Of a DNA stretch of 7,235 nt, positions 1-6,539 are shown piece after piece. The translations under genes were made by a program, and so were the position numbers. The notes below the pieces were generated by a model, which searched no databases, was not told the DNA's origin, and saw only the letters and a program-made list of their open reading frames with translations. How positions within the stretch are numbered: position 1 is the first letter of the stretch; the number at the start of each line of letters is the position of its first letter. Source of the DNA: JAAYCB01 sp012744395 (lineage in GTDB: Bacteria > Planctomycetota > Planctomycetia > Pirellulales > Thermoguttaceae); assembly GCA_028703175.1 (NCBI GenBank), contig JAQVNJ010000189.1:1-7235 (forward strand), written 5' to 3'.

Positions 1-1422
1 TCACGGCTTGAGCTGCTGGAGCAGTCGCACGGCGCAGTCCGCAAGCATCTCGCCGCCGCCCGGCTCGATCCAGCTGCAAACGGTCTCGTAGCTGCCTTCG
101 GCGAAGGCTTTGCGGGTGGGCACGTAGTCGGGGCAGTCCTGGGAGAGTTCGACGACCATCGTGTTGGGAAACGGCGAGGCCTTCTTGATTGCCAGCCCGA
201 GGTCGACGAACACCTCGCCCGGCAGCCCGACCAGCGCCGTGTCGTTGCCCAGGCGGATGGCCTGGACCAGCGCGGGGAGCTTGCCGGCGGGGCGGTACTT
301 GAAGCTGATGATCTCGTAGGCCTGGACCATGTCCATGGGGGGCTTTTTCCCCGTGCCGATCGTCTCCAGGGCCCGCTCGGCCAAGGCGACCTCCTCGGGC
401 GTATAGCTGCGGAGCGGGAGTTCGACGACCTCGCTCCGCACCGCCAGGCCGGGCCGGGCCAGCGGTTTGAGTTCCGGCAGGCGGGTCTTGACGGTCGCCG
501 CCAGCGTCTCGCCGATATACGCCGTCTTGAGCGTCTGCCGCCCGCTGACGTCAAAATGATTGATGTCCCCGCAGGTGCCGTTGGCAAACACGGACACAAA
601 CTGCTCGCCGAGGGATTCCCGCAAGGCCTGCTCCAGGTAGTATGGGTAATCGGCGCTGTACAGCGTGCCCCCGGTCGTGTCGAGGTGCAGCGCGAAGACG
701 GTCAGCGACGCCAAGGGCCGGTTGTCGGCGGCCTGGCGGATCAGAACCACGCCGACTTGCGGGTCGATCGGCCCGGCGGGCCGGACGATGTCCGGGTTCC
801 GCGTGCCCGGGTTGCATCGCACCGAGCCGTCCTTCATGTGGAACCGGCGGTTGAACGAGAGGTCGTGCTGCAAGGCGGCGCCGGAGTCGATGTGCGCCGG
901 TCGGGCCGCCGCCTGGGCGCTGGCGATCACCTCGACGAGCTTTTCGGTCAGGAAGGCCGCGTAGTCGATCTGCTCGTGGGGATCGATGCCGCCCTTGGCA
1001 ACCGCCTTTCTGTGAAAATGCTCGCGGAGGCCGCCGAAATACAGCGGTCCGGTGTGCGTGTGCGTGGCGGCGATCAGAATCTGCGACGCCGGAATGCCGG
1101 TCTTCTCTTCGGCTCGCGCGCGGGCCGGGCCGGTCACCGCGGCGTTGATCGCGCACAGGTCGCAGACGACCAGGGCCGCCTGCTCTTCCCCCTCCTGCAA
1201 CACGATCGCCTTGGCCTGCAAGGGATCGTGCGTTCCCGTGCTCGGCCGTTCCGAAAAATATCCCTGCATGCGATAGCCGATCGGCGGCGTGATGTCGACC
1301 ACCGCCACGCCGGCGCGGATCGACGACTCGGCCGCTCCGGCCTGTCCCGCGCCGCACGGCAGTGCCGCCGCCAGCCAGAACGGCAAACAGGCAGCGCCCA
1401 TCGCAAGCCAAACGCGTCCCAT
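1..1422 (-). CDS. Exported neutral/alkaline ceramidase-like hydrolase
   Basis: A complete 473-residue protein; the stop codon lies exactly at the window edge. The start is supported by GGGAGA six bases before the ATG. Residues 1-31 look like a Sec signal peptide (hydrophobic core 10-21, small residues AGA before the cut). The rest resembles the N-terminal catalytic domain of neutral/alkaline non-lysosomal ceramidases, zinc enzymes that cleave N-acyl amide bonds. Visible motifs are VVDITPP (41-47), THTHTGP (120-126, zinc histidines), FALH (H246), NGTCGDIN (281-288), GEVF (E403) and YVPTRKAFAEGSYE (433-446, with the tyrosine ligand). Characterised bacterial ceramidases are roughly 650 residues with a C-terminal Ig-like domain; this protein stops after the catalytic domain. 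The GDVSPN nucleophile motif reads GDINHF here, so the serine is missing. Family assignment is fairly firm, but activity on ceramide is not. The gene is divergent from the Tat-exported protein at 1773. Confidence 0.88.
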   Translation of the reverse strand: MGRVWLAMGAACLPFWLAAALPCGAGQAGAAESSIRAGVAVVDITPPIGYRMQGYFSERPSTGTHDPLQAKAIVLQEGEEQAALVVCDLCAINAAVTGPARARAEEKTGIPASQILIAATHTHTGPLYFGGLREHFHRKAVAKGGIDPHEQIDYAAFLTEKLVEVIASAQAAARPAHIDSGAALQHDLSFNRRFHMKDGSVRCNPGTRNPDIVRPAGPIDPQVGVVLIRQAADNRPLASLTVFALHLDTTGGTLYSADYPYYLEQALRESLGEQFVSVFANGTCGDINHFDVSGRQTLKTAYIGETLAATVKTRLPELKPLARPGLAVRSEVVELPLRSYTPEEVALAERALETIGTGKKPPMDMVQAYEIISFKYRPAGKLPALVQAIRLGNDTALVGLPGEVFVDLGLAIKKASPFPNTMVVELSQDCPDYVPTRKAFAEGSYETVCSWIEPGGGEMLADCAVRLLQQLKP

Positions 1423-1772
1423 GGCAAGTCTCCCATTCCTTGATTCTCGGTCGCTGTCGCCAACTCAGCGGGCATTATCGGATTGCGGACCGACCGCGTC
1501 AAGAAAGCCGCCAGGGCGACGGCTGCCGCCCTGTTGTTCGTGCTGACTCCGTCTGTTCTCGCGCCCAGGGCTGCTGCTTGGCGGCGCGGCAAGCGTGACT
1601 GGCCGAAGAATCGAACGCCGCCGCCGCGTTTCGTCCCGGAGCATACACGGCTCCGAGAAAATCGGCGCCGGATGTTGAAATCGCCCCGGCTTTCGGCAAG
1701 AATCAAGGACGTTCGCCGCATCGGGCGTCTCCAGTTGGCGGCCAGGCAGCAAATATCGGCTGGGAGGGCAAC
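1423..1772. other. Divergent intergenic region, 350 bases
   Basis: This gap lies between two divergently transcribed genes and must hold the promoters of both. No convincing -35/-10 pair could be picked out. The only structure seen is a short perfect inverted repeat, CGGAGC and GCTCCG at 1637-1655 around a 7-base loop. That is small enough to be chance in GC-rich DNA. Short reading frames crossing the gap have no recognisable protein content. Confidence 0.5.
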
Positions 1773-2975
1773 ATGACCGATCACGCGGAGCGAGCCCGCT
1801 TTGCGGCGCTAAACCGCCGCGGTTTTCTCCGATCGGCGGCGGCCGGCACAGTCATCATGGCAACGCAGCGGAGCGTGTCGGCGGACGCGGCAAGCGCAGT
1901 GAAAATCGAATCACCGTTTGACGGGGCGATACTCAACAGGCGGCACGGGAACCCGGTCGACGGCGGACTGTCGATCCCCGTGGTCTGCGCCGCACCCCGT
2001 TCCAGCCAGGTGACAATCAACGGCCAGCCTGCGCGGCGCGAAGGCGAGAAGCTGGTCGGCCAGGCCGTCTTGCGCGAGAAGGTGACGGAAATCGTCGCCG
2101 TCTCCAGCGATCCCGCCGACCGCGGCGCGGATCGTGTCCGCGTCGTCTGGGACCGCTACTCGCAGCCCCGGTATCACTTCGCGGTTGACGACAATATCTT
2201 CTTTCTCCGCGACATCGCGGGCAACCGGTATGCCTCGCTGTTTGACTGTTTCTACCTGAAGATTCTCCGCGATTTGCATCAGAAGTACGGCACGCGGTTC
2301 TCGGTGAACATCTACTTCGCGTCGGAAGACGGCTTCACGTTGCCGGAGTTCCCCGACGTCTACAAGAGCGAGTGGAAAGACAACGCCGGCTGGCTGCGCC
2401 TGGCGTTCCACGCTTATGCGGATTCCCCCGCCCGACCGTACCAGGACGCCCCGGCCGCGAAGCTGCTCAGCGACTACGACCGGGTGGCGGAGCAGATTCA
2501 CCGCTTTGCCGGCGCCGAGGTCTTCGCCCCGCCGACGAACCTGCACTGGTCCATGGCGACGCCCGAGGGGCTGAAGGCGCTGGCGCGTCGCGGCGTGCGC
2601 GTGCTCAGCGGGTATTTCCAGCCGAGCGGCGGCCGCTGGGACATCAACTACAACTTCGACGCCCGGCGGTCGGAGTATGTCTCCAAGCATGACCTCTGGA
2701 TGGATTTCGAGAGCGGCATCCTCTTCATTCGCGACGCGATCGTCTGCAATTCGACGCCGGTCGACCGCGTGGCTGCGACGCTCGACCCGTTGGCCCGGGA
2801 GCCCGATCGCCGCGAAACGGTGAACTTGCTGACGCACGAGCAGTACTTCTGGCCCTTCTATCCGGCCTACATTCCCGACCATGCCCAGCGGTGCGAAGCG
2901 GCCATCCGCTGGGCCACGGAGCACGGATACAAGCCGGTCTTCTTCCACGAAGGGCTTCTGGGCGGGCCGGAGTAG
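1773..2975 (+). CDS. Tat-exported Ig-like plus polysaccharide deacetylase-like protein
   Basis: A complete 400-residue protein. The start is fixed by GGAGG at 1763-1767, five bases before the ATG. The N-terminus carries a twin-arginine signal (NRRGFLRS, 14-21) followed by a short hydrophobic stretch, with a likely cut near ADA (37-39), so export in a folded state is expected. Residues 43-128 have the spacing of an Ig-like beta domain (IESPFDGA, VTINGQPA, RVRVVWD). From about 133 the protein resembles NodB/polysaccharide-deacetylase-type barrels: AVDDN (137-141) in the place of the TFDD metal motif, AFHAYAD (211-217), NLHWS (256-260), LLTHEQYF (352-359) and a closing EHGYKPVFFHEG (383-394). 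The histidine pattern is not the textbook HxxxH, so metal binding and deacetylase chemistry are inferred. Similar uncharacterised proteins are recalled from planctomycetes and gut bacteria. It converges on the C45-type hydrolase gene, and no terminator hairpin is visible in the 110 bases between them. Confidence 0.82.
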   Translation: MTDHAERARFAALNRRGFLRSAAAGTVIMATQRSVSADAASAVKIESPFDGAILNRRHGNPVDGGLSIPVVCAAPRSSQVTINGQPARREGEKLVGQAVLREKVTEIVAVSSDPADRGADRVRVVWDRYSQPRYHFAVDDNIFFLRDIAGNRYASLFDCFYLKILRDLHQKYGTRFSVNIYFASEDGFTLPEFPDVYKSEWKDNAGWLRLAFHAYADSPARPYQDAPAAKLLSDYDRVAEQIHRFAGAEVFAPPTNLHWSMATPEGLKALARRGVRVLSGYFQPSGGRWDINYNFDARRSEYVSKHDLWMDFESGILFIRDAIVCNSTPVDRVAATLDPLAREPDRRETVNLLTHEQYFWPFYPAYIPDHAQRCEAAIRWATEHGYKPVFFHEGLLGGPE

Positions 2976-3085
2976 CTGATCGACGCGGTCCTGCCATTTC
3001 GCCCGATGAGCCGCGCTGGTTCGGCCGCCGACGAAGTCACTCTTCCAGGTGCGCCATCAGCCACCGGCAATGGACCACTTTCTCC

Positions 3086-4258
3086 CTAAGGAACCGCTCG
3101 GTTGGCGGCGTAGAAGCGGAGCACCTGCCCGAGGTTGACGCGAACATACGGCTGATCGCAGGCGAGCGTCGAGCGGCCGGCGTCGGCGGCCCACATGTCG
3201 AGCGTTTCGGGCGTGAAGATCGCGTTGTGAAGATTGCTCTTCATGGCCACCGGCCGCTTGATGATCTCGATCATCTCGGCGACGCCAATCCGCCCATACT
3301 GCTCGTGCAGCCGCCGGCTCAATGCCTCCGCCCGATCGCCCGCGGAGATGAAAACCGCGTCGGCGGGCACGGGGGGCAGATCGGGGTGCCGCTCGCCCGG
3401 CCGAAGCACGAGCAGTTCGCCTGGCGTGGCCTTGACGGCGGCGAGATTCCGCGACTTGTCGCTGAGCACATAGTAGTATTCGCACGTCCTCGGCGCCGCC
3501 TCGAGGATCGCCAGCGCCTGCTCCACGTCGTCGGCACGTTCCATGATGTCGCGGAGCAGGAAGCTCATCGGCATGCCATCCCACTGTCCCTCGCCGCCGC
3601 CGCCCATCTCGCCGACGGCCAGTCCCTCCTGGTTGATTGCCGTCACAGTGCCGATGAAGCCCGCGTAGCCGAGTGTCATCCACGCGTAGCGGCCGTCGGG
3701 GATGAAGACGCCAATCACGGCCGTCTCCTGAAGGCCGATGTCGCGCATGTAGTCGAGCACGCGGGCGTGGACCACCTGTCCATTGGCGCTGGCCTTGCCG
3801 CGCACGGCCACGCCCGAGCAATGGAATTTCTCGGGAAACAGGTTGCCGTAGCGGCCGTCGCGGCGCGAGACGCCGGCGGCGGCGGCCATCGCGTCGCACT
3901 CGCGGAGGAATCGCTCGGGCAGATGGGGAGCGGTTCGCCGCTCGATCTCGGCCATTTCATCGAAAAACCACCTGCCCGACTGGACCGTTGAGGCGCCGCC
4001 GACCAGGTAGACCACGCGCTGGAGCGTCTGCCGGACTTGTTCTCGAAGGAGCCTGCCGTGGGCCCCGCCCATCTCTTCTGGAGTCCCGCAAACGATCAGC
4101 AAGCGTTTGCCATCGAGGCGGCAGAGCATGCCGCAACCGTCTGGATCTTGGGCGGCGATCTCCGGTTCGCCTGCTGAGACGGCTGGTGAGGCGACCACCA
4201 GCAGAACCAAGAGAGCGGCTGGAAACAGCCCCGTGCAGTTCGATCGGCTGATGAGCAT
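3086..4258 (-). CDS. Exported C45-family autoproteolytic acyltransferase/hydrolase
   Basis: A 390-residue protein when started at the ATG ending at 4258. That start has GGGAGA eight bases upstream and gives an immediate signal peptide (hydrophobic 11-25, likely cut after VSA, 27-29). An in-frame ATG at 4369 would add 37 non-hydrophobic residues in front of the signal and run through a hairpin, so it was rejected. The body matches the acyl-CoA:6-aminopenicillanate acyltransferase/C45 Ntn-hydrolase family. These proteins are made as precursors and self-cleave before a cysteine that becomes the N-terminal nucleophile. Here that residue is C147 in FHCSG (145-149), followed by GKASANG (154-160) and HARVLDY (164-170). 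Further family blocks are AINQEGLAVGEMGG (207-220), RTCEYYYV (257-264) and SNLHNAIF (341-348). All expected landmarks are present. The family cleaves or transfers acyl groups on amides; the substrate here is unknown. Confidence 0.87.
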   Translation of the reverse strand: MLISRSNCTGLFPAALLVLLVVASPAVSAGEPEIAAQDPDGCGMLCRLDGKRLLIVCGTPEEMGGAHGRLLREQVRQTLQRVVYLVGGASTVQSGRWFFDEMAEIERRTAPHLPERFLRECDAMAAAAGVSRRDGRYGNLFPEKFHCSGVAVRGKASANGQVVHARVLDYMRDIGLQETAVIGVFIPDGRYAWMTLGYAGFIGTVTAINQEGLAVGEMGGGGEGQWDGMPMSFLLRDIMERADDVEQALAILEAAPRTCEYYYVLSDKSRNLAAVKATPGELLVLRPGERHPDLPPVPADAVFISAGDRAEALSRRLHEQYGRIGVAEMIEIIKRPVAMKSNLHNAIFTPETLDMWAADAGRSTLACDQPYVRVNLGQVLRFYAANRAVP

Positions 4259-4266
4259 CGCGTCTT

Positions 4267-4272
4267 TCTCCC
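4267..4272 (-). promoter_or_regulatory. Ribosome binding site of the C45-type hydrolase gene
   Basis: On the minus strand this reads GGGAGA, followed by eight bases and then the ATG at 4258-4256. It decides the start in favour of this ATG over the in-frame upstream one at 4369. Confidence 0.65.
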
Positions 4273-4288
4273 GGCGGCTACGGTGTTG

Positions 4289-4323
4289 GTCAGCGGTCAG
4301 CAGTCCGATGGCTGATCGCTGAT
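4289..4323 (+). repeat. Hairpin of two 7-bp tandem repeats
   Basis: The left arm contains GGTCAGC twice in tandem (4288-4301) and the right arm holds GCTGATC and GCTGAT in tandem (4311-4323). Positions 4289-4301 pair with 4311-4323 over 13 bases without a bulge, around the 9-base loop AGTCCGATG. Two of the pairs are G-T. They stay as G-U wobbles only in plus-strand RNA and become A-C mismatches in the minus-strand transcript, so the fold favours plus-strand RNA or DNA. There is no T-run after the stem, so it is not a standard terminator. It begins 31 bases upstream of the C45-type hydrolase start and 312 bases upstream of the sulfatase start. Confidence 0.75.
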
Positions 4324-4619
4324 GGCTTTCTCCGCTCCCCGAAACGATTTGTCCAGTCGTGGGAGGCACAATTCACACTATCCGCTCGGGGCCTGGCCGT
4401 CAAATCCAGGGAGGGGTGCGTATTCACAAGATTGCGGGTGGCCGGTGGAGTCGATAAGCTGGTCTGCGGTTGTTGCCCGGACGCCCGCAGGCGTTCATCA
4501 GGGCCGTCCCGGTTTACCTGGCGGACGATGCTGTTCGACAGCCGGCGAAACGCGCCTCTCGCGGCGATCGGATTGCCCCCCAGGGCGGTCCACGGTTAAT
4601 TCGGCGAGACGGATTGCTG

Positions 4620-4625
4620 AAAGGA
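4620..4625 (+). promoter_or_regulatory. Ribosome binding site of the sulfatase gene
   Basis: AAAGGA followed by nine bases and then the ATG at 4635. With the signal peptide that begins at this ATG, it rules out the longer in-frame start at 4470. Confidence 0.6.
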
Positions 4626-4634
4626 AACAGGAAC

Positions 4635-6068
4635 ATGTTGAGACGAAGTATTCAAGCGATTGTCGCAGTCGGGTTGCTTTCGGGCGGCGCTGCCCGTCTG
4701 GCCGCGGCGGAAGGCGTCGAGCGGCCGAATTTCATCGTGATCTTCTGCGACAATCTGGGCTACGGCGACGTCGGCTGCTTCGGTTCGAAGGTCCACCGCA
4801 CGCCGAACATCGATCGGATGGCCGAGGAGGGGATCAGGCTGACCAGTTTCTACGCGACCAGCGGCGTTTGCAGCCCCTCGCGCGCGAGCCTGATCACCGG
4901 ATGCTATCCGCGGCGGGTGGGCCTGCACGTCAACAGCCAAGGCCGGGCGGTCCTCGTGCCCAAGGACAAGAAGGGGCTGTCCGCCGGCGAGGTGACGATC
5001 GCCGAGGTGCTCAAGGGTTTGGGCTACGCGACGGCAATCGTGGGCAAGTGGCACCTTGGGGATCAACCGCCGTTCCTGCCCACGCGGCACGGTTTTGACA
5101 GTTATTTCGGCATCCCCTACAGCGACGACATGACCGCCACCGACGACGGCCAGCGGCCGCCGCTGCCGCTGATGGACGGCGAGCGGGTGATCGAGGCGCC
5201 GCCCGACCGCAACCTGCTCACCAAGCGCTACACGGAGCGGGTGATCGAGTTCATCACGGAGAATCGCCACCGGCCGCTGTTCGTCTACATGCCCCAGGCG
5301 ATGCCGGGCAGCACGGCGGCCCCCTTCGCGAGCGAGCGCTTCCGCGGCAAGTCGGCCAACGGTCCGTGGGGCGATTCCGTGGAGGAGCTGGACTGGTCGA
5401 CCGGCGAGCTCCTGGCGGCGCTGAAGCGTCTCGGCCTCGACGAGCGGACGCTCGTCGTCTGGACATCGGACAACGGCGCGCCGCGGCGCAATCCGCCCCA
5501 GGGCAGCAATCTGCCCCTGGTCGGATGGGGCTACACGACGGCTGAGGGGGGCCAGCGGGTGCCGTGCGTGATTCGCTGGCCGGGAAAGATTCCCGCGGGC
5601 GCCGTCTGCGACCAGCTCTGCTCGACGATGGACCTGTTGCCTACTTTCGCCTTCCTGGCCGGCGGCGAGCCGCCGCGGGATCGAACGATCGACGGCCACG
5701 ACATCCGCCCCTTGCTGTTTGGTGCGCCCGGCGCCAAGTCGCCCTATGAGGCGTTCTATTACTACCACATGGAGCAGCTTCAAGCCGTCCGTTCCGGTGA
5801 TTGGAAGCTCTACCTGCCGGTGGAGGCCAAATGGCAGAACCTCCGCGGCCAGGGCAAGCCGGCCGAGGCGGCACTCTACGATCTGAAGAACGACCTGCGG
5901 GAGACCCGGAACCTCGCGGGGGCGAGGCCGGAAGTCGTGGCGCGGTTGCTCGAGTTGGCCGAGAGGGCGCGCGGCGAGCTCGGCGACGTCGGCCGCCGCG
6001 GCAAGGGCCAGCGCGAGCCCGGCTGGGTCGAAAACCCGCGGCCGCAACGGCTCCGGCCGTTGGACTAG
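4635..6068 (+). CDS. Exported formylglycine-dependent sulfatase (arylsulfatase A-like)
   Basis: A complete 477-residue protein. Residues 1-25 form a signal peptide (basic MLRRS, hydrophobic core 7-16, cut near AAA-E), placing the enzyme outside the cytoplasm. The fold is that of type I sulfatases, which hydrolyse sulfate esters. Landmarks in order are FCDNLGYGD (37-45, calcium site), the CSPSR signature (79-83) whose C79 must be converted to formylglycine by a maturase encoded elsewhere, GKWHLGD (137-143), GPWGDSVEELDWS (243-255), WTSDNGA (276-282, calcium site) and EGGQRVP (304-310). The C-terminal subdomain ends with LYDLKNDLRETRNLA (414-428). The position of the usual LPHTxPH segment reads YMPQAMPG (218-225) with no histidine, and the segment before EGG lacks the common lysine. 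The first may be a true loss of a substrate-site residue, or the whole pattern may mark a distinct subfamily. The natural substrate cannot be read from sequence. Confidence 0.92.
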   Translation: MLRRSIQAIVAVGLLSGGAARLAAAEGVERPNFIVIFCDNLGYGDVGCFGSKVHRTPNIDRMAEEGIRLTSFYATSGVCSPSRASLITGCYPRRVGLHVNSQGRAVLVPKDKKGLSAGEVTIAEVLKGLGYATAIVGKWHLGDQPPFLPTRHGFDSYFGIPYSDDMTATDDGQRPPLPLMDGERVIEAPPDRNLLTKRYTERVIEFITENRHRPLFVYMPQAMPGSTAAPFASERFRGKSANGPWGDSVEELDWSTGELLAALKRLGLDERTLVVWTSDNGAPRRNPPQGSNLPLVGWGYTTAEGGQRVPCVIRWPGKIPAGAVCDQLCSTMDLLPTFAFLAGGEPPRDRTIDGHDIRPLLFGAPGAKSPYEAFYYYHMEQLQAVRSGDWKLYLPVEAKWQNLRGQGKPAEAALYDLKNDLRETRNLAGARPEVVARLLELAERARGELGDVGRRGKGQREPGWVENPRPQRLRPLD

Positions 6069-6075
6069 CTGCTGC

Positions 6076-6516
6076 CGCTTCCTGCTCGATTCGAACATCT
6101 GGATCTCCGCGCTTGCCGCCGATCTGGTGGTTCGGCAATTCCTCGAATCCGCAACATGGACCGGTTGGGTTGGCTACTCGGTGATCTCGAAGATCGAAGT
6201 CTCCGGATATCCGGGCATGGCCGCTGAAGCCGAACTGGCAGCGCGAGCGGTACTCGGCCAGTACCACGAAGCCCAACGAGATGCAGAAGTCACCGCGCGG
6301 ACGATCACCCTGTGCAAGACCGCCCGAATCAAGACACCCGATGCAATTGTCGCGGCCAGTCTGCTGGCATATCCGGCAACACGCGTCACGCGGAACGTCG
6401 CCGACTTCAAGGGCCTGGAAGGCAGCGCGCTGCTGGAGTCGTTCGCCTCGCCAGATGACACATCCCAGCCAGGAGACAAGAAGGCGGGGGCCGTTTTGAC
6501 CCTTGGTCATTCGTGA
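6076..6516 (+). CDS. PIN-domain ribonuclease (VapC-like), no start codon; possible remnant
   Basis: From 6076 the frame reads RFLLDSNIWI, the normal opening of VapC-type toxins, and continues as a PIN domain for about 118 codons. Numbered from that Arg, the acidic metal-binding residues are D5 (LLDSN), E41 (ISKIEV), D89 (TPDAI) and D110 (NVADF). PIN toxins cleave RNA, often tRNA or rRNA, in the cytoplasm and are normally held off by a small antitoxin encoded just upstream. Two things are odd. No ATG, GTG or TTG occurs in this frame ahead of D5, back to at least 5941, which is inside the sulfatase gene. No antitoxin gene fits either, because the sulfatase stop is only seven bases away. The first usable start, GTG at 6127, would give 129 residues without D5. 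The tail after about residue 120 also looks unrelated to the usual ending. A 5'-truncated remnant is the best reading. Confidence 0.7.
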   Translation, partial: RFLLDSNIWISALAADLVVRQFLESATWTGWVGYSVISKIEVSGYPGMAAEAELAARAVLGQYHEAQRDAEVTARTITLCKTARIKTPDAIVAASLLAYPATRVTRNVADFKGLEGSALLESFASPDDTSQPGDKKAGAVLTLGHS

Positions 6517-6539
6517 TCAGGCGCGTTTCGGCACACCGA

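Larger units (their letters stand above)
4259..4634. other. Divergent intergenic region, 376 bases
   Basis: This is the gap between the divergent C45-type hydrolase and sulfatase genes and presumably carries both promoters. The one clear structure is the hairpin at 4289-4323, close to the minus-strand gene. The remaining 300 or so bases up to the sulfatase ribosome binding site show no repeat, RNA gene or credible coding sequence; an open frame through them lacks any recognisable protein signal. Confidence 0.55.

Noticed and set aside
556..1443. A long open frame on the plus strand opposite the ceramidase-like gene
   Set aside because: It is an antisense shadow in GC-rich DNA: Arg/Gly/Ala/Val-rich with no motif, while the minus strand carries clear family motifs.
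1637..1655. A small inverted repeat CGGAGC...GCTCCG as an operator or terminator
   Set aside because: Six-base arms are expected by chance in GC-rich intergenic DNA, and nothing else supports a function.
1911..2948. A 345-codon open frame opposite the Tat-exported protein
   Set aside because: Its composition is that of a reverse-complement shadow, and it has no ribosome binding site, signal or motif.
4259..4369. A 37-codon upstream extension of the C45-type hydrolase to an ATG at 4369
   Set aside because: It puts a polar stretch in front of a clean signal peptide, runs through the hairpin and lacks a convincing ribosome binding site, while the ATG at 4258 has one.
4470..4634. A 55-codon upstream extension of the sulfatase
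   Set aside because: The ATG at 4635 has AAAGGA upstream and starts directly into the signal peptide; the extension has no family resemblance.
4596..6098. A 500-codon open frame on the minus strand opposite the sulfatase
   Set aside because: It is a shadow of the sulfatase codons with no recognisable domain; the plus strand holds every sulfatase landmark.
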